A stretch of 64,000 bases of DNA from Desulfobaccales bacterium (GTDB taxonomy: Bacteria; Desulfobacterota; Desulfobaccia; Desulfobaccales; 0-14-0-80-60-11), in the NCBI GenBank assembly GCA_037481655.1, contig JBBFLF010000015.1, forward strand, positions 1 to 64,000, given 5' to 3'. Below are positions 59,766 to 64,000 of this stretch, in pieces (position 1 is the first letter of the stretch; each line of letters opens with the position of its first letter). Under the pieces are notes generated by a model. It had not been told where the DNA came from. It worked only from the letters and a program-made list of their open reading frames with translations, and did no database searches. The position numbers were made by a program, and so were the translations under genes.

Positions 59766-59826
59766 GGGAGAGGGGGCCAGGGGTCGCAGACCCCTGCCCC
59801 CTCTCCCTCGCCCTCTCCCCCAACCC
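59766..59826 (+). repeat. GC-rich palindromic element, copy C (first unit only)
   Basis: The near-perfect hairpin gggagagggggccaggggtc / gacccctgccccctctccc has a 3-base loop and one unpaired C. It is followed by a tail ending ctctcccccaacccc. It matches the first unit of copies A and B at both ends. Confidence 0.65.
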
Positions 59827-59895
59827 CATAACGAGTCATACTGGGCAAAGCCGGCCGGCATTGACTCCCCCCGGGCCATCCCGTACAATGGCAGT

Positions 59896-60975
59896 ATGGC
59901 GGTGAGACGTGCGGCCCGGGTGCTGCTGTGGGGGGTGTTCCTGGGGGTGGCCTGGTGGGGGGGACCGGCCGCCTGGGCGGTTTCCCGCACCCCGCCGCCG
60001 GCGCTCCGGCCCCATTTGGTGGATGCCGCTGCCGCGCCTGCCCTTGCCCGTCTGCTCCCGCAGCTTTACCTCCGCTATGACCCCGGCCTCACCCCCGAGG
60101 AGCGGGACCGGGATTTCCTGGCCAAGCTGAGATACGCCAAAGACCGCCTGGAACTGGGCCGCCTGGTGGATTTGCGCCACCAAAGCCTGGCCCTGCTGAA
60201 TGCCCAGGGTCCCCGGGAACCCTCCTGGGAATACTTGAGGCGCCGCCGCTGGCCCCAGGGCGGCCGGGTGGGGGTGACCCTGAGCGTGCCGGTGTGGGTG
60301 CCCTCCCAGGCCCGGCGGGTGCCCACCTACGTGGGCTTTGAAAAGCGCTGGGAGACGGTGGCCCAGACCCTGCCCCGGCCCTCGGGCTTTGTCTGGTTTG
60401 CGCCGCAGTTGAGCGACATCAACCACAAAGCCCGCTACCGGGCCGAAGAGATTCACTTCGAGGTGAACAGCCGCTTTGCGCCCCTGGCGGCGCTGCTTCT
60501 GGAGTATATCTTCCGGGAAGGCTGGTATGAGCCGGCCAAAAGGGTGCCGCTTTTGGTGGTGCGGGGAGGGGAGGACACCTACGCCGCGCCGGCCTACGGC
60601 GGCCCGGTGACCGCCCAGGTCCTGAGCTTCCCCGATGAGGAGGGCACTTCCCTGGCCGCCCAGGTGGTGACCGTGACTCTGCCCCATCTGGCCGCCCTCT
60701 ACCACGGCCGCCATGCCCCTTCTTCCAATCACCGCCTGGGGCTGGCCCTGGACCTGAACGATTTCAACTACCCGGGGGTGCTGGACGGCCCCCCCAACCC
60801 CATCAGCCGGGCCCTTAGGCAATTTGACCGGGACGCCATGCACCGACTGGATGCCCGGCATCTGCCTGCCTGGGTCTACCGGGCCGCCAAGTGGGTGGGC
60901 CTGCGCCTGCCCCAGGAGTGGACGTATTACGGCTACCACACCGACTGGGCCCACCTGGATGTGGGCACGAAATGA
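59896..60975 (+). CDS. Putative secreted M15-like peptidase
   Basis: The protein has 359 residues. A signal peptide (VLLWGVFLGVAWWGGPAAWA) precedes the mature part. Two segments, APSSNHRLGLALDLNDFN (His and Asp) and WTYYGYHTDWAHLDVGTK near the C-terminus (His near the end), resemble the zinc site of M15 D-Ala-D-Ala carboxypeptidases. The first half is not recognised. A role in trimming the cell wall is likely but unproven. No operon partner: copA ends 142 bases upstream and the helicase starts 100 bases downstream. Confidence 0.55.
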   Translation: MAVRRAARVLLWGVFLGVAWWGGPAAWAVSRTPPPALRPHLVDAAAAPALARLLPQLYLRYDPGLTPEERDRDFLAKLRYAKDRLELGRLVDLRHQSLALLNAQGPREPSWEYLRRRRWPQGGRVGVTLSVPVWVPSQARRVPTYVGFEKRWETVAQTLPRPSGFVWFAPQLSDINHKARYRAEEIHFEVNSRFAPLAALLLEYIFREGWYEPAKRVPLLVVRGGEDTYAAPAYGGPVTAQVLSFPDEEGTSLAAQVVTVTLPHLAALYHGRHAPSSNHRLGLALDLNDFNYPGVLDGPPNPISRALRQFDRDAMHRLDARHLPAWVYRAAKWVGLRLPQEWTYYGYHTDWAHLDVGTK

Positions 60976-60998
60976 TTTTTGATTTTAGGGCAATTTTC

Positions 60999-61043
60999 GG
61001 AGAGGGGGCCAAGGGTCGGGAACCCCTCACTCTGTCCCAACCC
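60999..61043 (+). repeat. Degenerate copy of the palindromic element
   Basis: It opens ggagagggggcc and ends ctgtcccaaccc, matching the start and tail of copies A to C, but the middle is shorter and the hairpin imperfect. Confidence 0.4.
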
Positions 61044-61075
61044 ACGACTTAAGCCGTGCCCCCGCCGTTATCCCC

Positions 61076-63973
61076 ATGCTGACTGAGTTTGTCCGCCACC
61101 TTCAGGAATCCCCGGATTTACAGGACCTCCTGGTCTATTACCGTTACGAGGAGCCCCGGCCGGTGCAGTATTATGAGGGCGAGGCCGGGCTGCCCCCGGA
61201 GCTCTGGCAGGCCCTGCGCCGGCTGGGGATCGAGCGGCTCTACCGCCACCAAGGGGAGGCCCTGGAGGCGGTGGCCCAAGGCGAACACGTGCTGGTGGCC
61301 ACCCCCACCGCCAGCGGCAAGACCCTGATCTACAATTTGCCGGTGGTGGCGGATTTTCTGGCCCAGCCTGAGGGCCATGCCCTGTATCTTTTCCCCTTAA
61401 AGGCCCTGGAGCAGGATCAGCTGAAAGCCCTCAAAGAGCTGGACGCGGCCCTGCCCCGGCCCGGCATCACCGCCGCCATCTTCGACGGCGACACCCCGCC
61501 GGCGGAGCGTCAGGCCCTCAAGGCCCGGCCCCCCCGGGTGCTCATCAGCAACCCGGACATGCTGCACCTGGGACTCTTGCCCTTTCATGACTCCTGGGCC
61601 GGGTTTTTTAAGCATCTCAAGTACGTGGTCATTGACGAGGTGCACACCTACCGGGGCATTCTGGGCAGCCACATGGCCCAGGTCCTCAGGCGCCTGAAAA
61701 GGGTGTGCGAGCATTACGGCTCTGATCCCCGGTTTCTCATGTTCTCCGCCACCATCAATGAACCCGGGGACTTCATCCGCCAGCTCACGGGCCTCACGGT
61801 GCGGGTCATCACCGAAAGCGGCGCCCCCCAGTCCGGGCGGCATTTCCTTTTCCTCAACCCGCCGGAGGGGGCCGCGGCCACCGCCGCCCGCCTCTTCGCC
61901 CAGGCCATCCGCCGCAACCTGGCCACCATCTGTTTCACCCAGGGCCGCAAGCTCACCGAGCTCATCCACCTCTGGGCCCTGCGCCAGGTGCCGGAGCTGA
62001 GGCGCTACATCAGCTCCTACCGGGCGGGCTTCCTCCCCGAGGAGCGCCGGGAGATCGAGTCCCGGCTGGCCAGCGGGCGCCTTCGGGGCGTGATCTCCAC
62101 CAGCGCCCTGGAGATGGGCATCGACATCGGCGGCCTGGATGTCTGCCTGCTGGTGGGCTACCCCGGCACCATGGTCACCGCCCTGCAGCGCATCGGCCGG
62201 GTGGGGCGCCAGGGCCGGGACTGCCTGGTGGTGCTGGTGGCCCAGCCTGACGCCCTGGACCAGTATTTCATGAAATACCCGGAGCAGTTCTTCGCCCGGC
62301 CCCTGGAGTGCGCCGTGGTGGACCCGGACAACCCGGTGGTGGTGGCCGCGCACCTGCCCTGCGCCGCCCAGGAACTGCCCCTGAAGCGGGATCAGGAACG
62401 ACACTTCGACCTGACTGCCCACGCCCCGGAGGTGGACAAGCTCCTGGCCCAGGGGCGCCTTTTGGCCACCCTGGACGGCCGCACCCTGCTCGCCCGGGAG
62501 CGTTTCCCCCACAAACAGGTGAACATCCGGGGGGTGGGGGAGAGCTTCGCCATCTTCCAGCAGGGCAAAAAGAAGCCCATCGGCCACGTGGACGGCCACC
62601 GGGCCCTGCGGGAGTGCCACCCCGGGGCCATCTATCTCCACAAGGCCCACACTTTTGCGGTGGAGAAGCTGGACCTGGAGCGGCGAAACGTCCACGTCAC
62701 CCCGGTGGAGCCCAACTACTACACCCGCATCCAGACGGATAAGGACACTGACATCCTGGAGGTGAAGGAGAGCCGGCAGGTGGCGGGCTTTGTGGCCCAT
62801 ACCGGCCGCCTCAAGGTGACGGAGCGCTTTTTGGCCTACGAGAAGCGCCGCCTGCCGGGCCAGGAGCTTTTAGGGGTGGTGCCCCTGGACCTGCCGCCCC
62901 AGGTCTTTGAGACCGTGGGCGTCTGGCTGGAGATCCCCGATGCGGTGAAGGCCGCGGTCAGCGCCCAGGGGCTGCACTTCATGGGCGGCATCCACGCCCT
63001 GGAGCACGCCCTCATCAGCATGTTTCCCCTCTTTGCCCTGGCGGACCGCTACGACATCGGCGGCATCGCCCACCCGGCGCACCCCCAGGTGGGGCGGGCG
63101 GCCATCTTCATCTACGACGGTTATCCCGGCGGCGTTGGGCTGGCCAGCCGGGCCTTCCGCATCCTGGAGGAGCTCCTCGGACGCACCCGGGCCATGATCA
63201 ACGACTGCCCCTGCGAGGAGGGCTGCCCCTCCTGCATTCACTCCCCCAAATGCGGCTCCGGCAACAAACCCCTGGACAAGCAGGCCGCCTATGAGATCGC
63301 TTCCCTCCTTCTGGGGGAGGAGCCCCGGGCGGAGCCCGCCGCCCCCCTGGTGGCGGAGCCCGTCGCCCCCTCCCCGGTGACCGCGGCCGCAGGGGAGTCC
63401 CTCCCGTGGCTGGCCCGCCGCCGGGTGGGCTTCCTGGATTTGGAGACCTGCTGCTCCGCCGAAGAGGTGGGCGGCTGGGAGCGCTGCCATCACATGGGGG
63501 TCTCTCTGGCGGTCCTCCTGGAGACCGGCCCCGAGCGCCTCACAGTCTATCGGGAGGGGGACCTGGAGCAACTATGCCGGCGGCTGGCGGAGCTGGAACT
63601 GGTGGTGGGCTTTAACCTCAAGCGCTTCGATTACCGGGTGCTGCAGCCCTACTCCCCCCTGCACCTGGCGGACCTGCCCACTTTGGACATCCTGGAGGAC
63701 ATCCAGAAGACCCTCGGCTTTCGCCTCTCTCTGGGACACTTGGCGGAAAAGACCTTGGGCGAGAAAAAAACGGGAAACGGCCTCCTGGCCCTGGAGCTTT
63801 ACAAAGCCGGCCGCTGGCAGGAGCTGGAGGCTTACTGCCGCCAGGACGTGCTCCTCACCCGGCGCCTCTTTGAGCACGGCGCCCGGGAAGGCTATCTGGT
63901 CTATCAGCACCGCCAGGGGCTCCTGGTGCGCCTGCCGGTGGCCTGGCAGGAGGAGCGTTTCTTCGGCTCTTGA
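61076..63973 (+). CDS. Helicase-exonuclease fusion (MrfA-like plus MrfB-like)
   Basis: The protein has 965 residues. The helicase half holds Walker A ATPTASGKTLIYN (near 75-87), DEVH at about 187-190, FSATIN near 223 and STSALEMGIDIGGLDV with RIGRVGRQGRDC. Near 709-726 the cysteines in CPCEEGCPSCIHSPKC match the DUF1998-type metal site of MrfA (YprA). After an alanine- and proline-rich linker near 750-780, GFLDLETC gives the first two acidic residues of a DEDD exonuclease, VVGFNLKRFDYRVL the third and YCRQDVLLTRRLF the last, as in MrfB (YprB). In Bacillus these are separate proteins acting in repair of mitomycin damage. Confidence 0.88.
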   Translation: MLTEFVRHLQESPDLQDLLVYYRYEEPRPVQYYEGEAGLPPELWQALRRLGIERLYRHQGEALEAVAQGEHVLVATPTASGKTLIYNLPVVADFLAQPEGHALYLFPLKALEQDQLKALKELDAALPRPGITAAIFDGDTPPAERQALKARPPRVLISNPDMLHLGLLPFHDSWAGFFKHLKYVVIDEVHTYRGILGSHMAQVLRRLKRVCEHYGSDPRFLMFSATINEPGDFIRQLTGLTVRVITESGAPQSGRHFLFLNPPEGAAATAARLFAQAIRRNLATICFTQGRKLTELIHLWALRQVPELRRYISSYRAGFLPEERREIESRLASGRLRGVISTSALEMGIDIGGLDVCLLVGYPGTMVTALQRIGRVGRQGRDCLVVLVAQPDALDQYFMKYPEQFFARPLECAVVDPDNPVVVAAHLPCAAQELPLKRDQERHFDLTAHAPEVDKLLAQGRLLATLDGRTLLARERFPHKQVNIRGVGESFAIFQQGKKKPIGHVDGHRALRECHPGAIYLHKAHTFAVEKLDLERRNVHVTPVEPNYYTRIQTDKDTDILEVKESRQVAGFVAHTGRLKVTERFLAYEKRRLPGQELLGVVPLDLPPQVFETVGVWLEIPDAVKAAVSAQGLHFMGGIHALEHALISMFPLFALADRYDIGGIAHPAHPQVGRAAIFIYDGYPGGVGLASRAFRILEELLGRTRAMINDCPCEEGCPSCIHSPKCGSGNKPLDKQAAYEIASLLLGEEPRAEPAAPLVAEPVAPSPVTAAAGESLPWLARRRVGFLDLETCCSAEEVGGWERCHHMGVSLAVLLETGPERLTVYREGDLEQLCRRLAELELVVGFNLKRFDYRVLQPYSPLHLADLPTLDILEDIQKTLGFRLSLGHLAEKTLGEKKTGNGLLALELYKAGRWQELEAYCRQDVLLTRRLFEHGAREGYLVYQHRQGLLVRLPVAWQEERFFGS

Positions 63974-64000
63974 GAACGAAGATTTATCAGGCGGCGTCAT

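Overview
The window is GC-rich DNA that reads like an anaerobic, deltaproteobacteria-type bacterium (Desulfobacterota). This is inferred from gene content: an octaheme cytochrome c of the tetrathionate-reductase family beside a Tat-exported [NiFe] hydrogenase, a DUF3786 protein, a bacterial sphingolipid-type acyltransferase homologue and a large branched-chain amino-acid transporter. Most genes sit in short operons with overlapping ends. No phage gene, transposase, CRISPR array or tRNA was found.

Layout. 1-600: the 3' end of a 23S rRNA gene, 5S rRNA and a terminator. 600-2000: a small accessory patch with a retropepsin-like protease, a truncated hicB between two direct repeats, and an intact hicAB pair. 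2.1-5.5 kb: a DUF3786 protein, and a radical SAM/SPASM protein divergent from a zinc dehydrogenase. 5.9-11.5 kb: a serine palmitoyltransferase-like enzyme followed by a complete MacB-like permease, ATPase, TolC and HlyD exporter. 11.7-16.8 kb: a broken gene and a second exporter of YbhGFSR type. 17.0-22.5 kb: the octaheme cytochrome, [NiFe] hydrogenase small and large subunits, maturation protease and, convergent, hypE. 22.8-32.3 kb: bioA, then a reverse-strand surface-polysaccharide cluster. 32.4-37.1 kb: a Liv-type ABC transporter with a fused LivM-LivG protein.

37.4-41.6 kb: a dehydrogenase-like protein, a prepilin peptidase-like protein, a 7-bp repeat tract and aroF-aroB (start of the shikimate pathway). 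41.7-49.3 kb: an M20 amidohydrolase, RNA cyclase, dodecin, a small secreted protein, a DUF4337 membrane protein with a beta-grasp-like partner, a 5'-nucleotidase and a flippase-like protein. 49.4-54.8 kb: a promoter-terminator cassette that may be a small RNA, a structured leader, then hisC-cmk-rpsA and sppA. 55-64 kb: a YrdC/Sua5 protein, an M23 peptidase, a copper-type P-ATPase, an M15-like peptidase and a helicase-exonuclease fusion resembling MrfA plus MrfB.

The best candidates for something little described are: the sphingolipid-type acyltransferase placed directly before a tripartite exporter; the hydrogenase paired with an octaheme cytochrome instead of a membrane cytochrome b; the single-chain MrfA-MrfB fusion; and a family of GC-rich intergenic palindromes, two of which bracket hypE. 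All functions are inferred from remembered family features; no database search was run.
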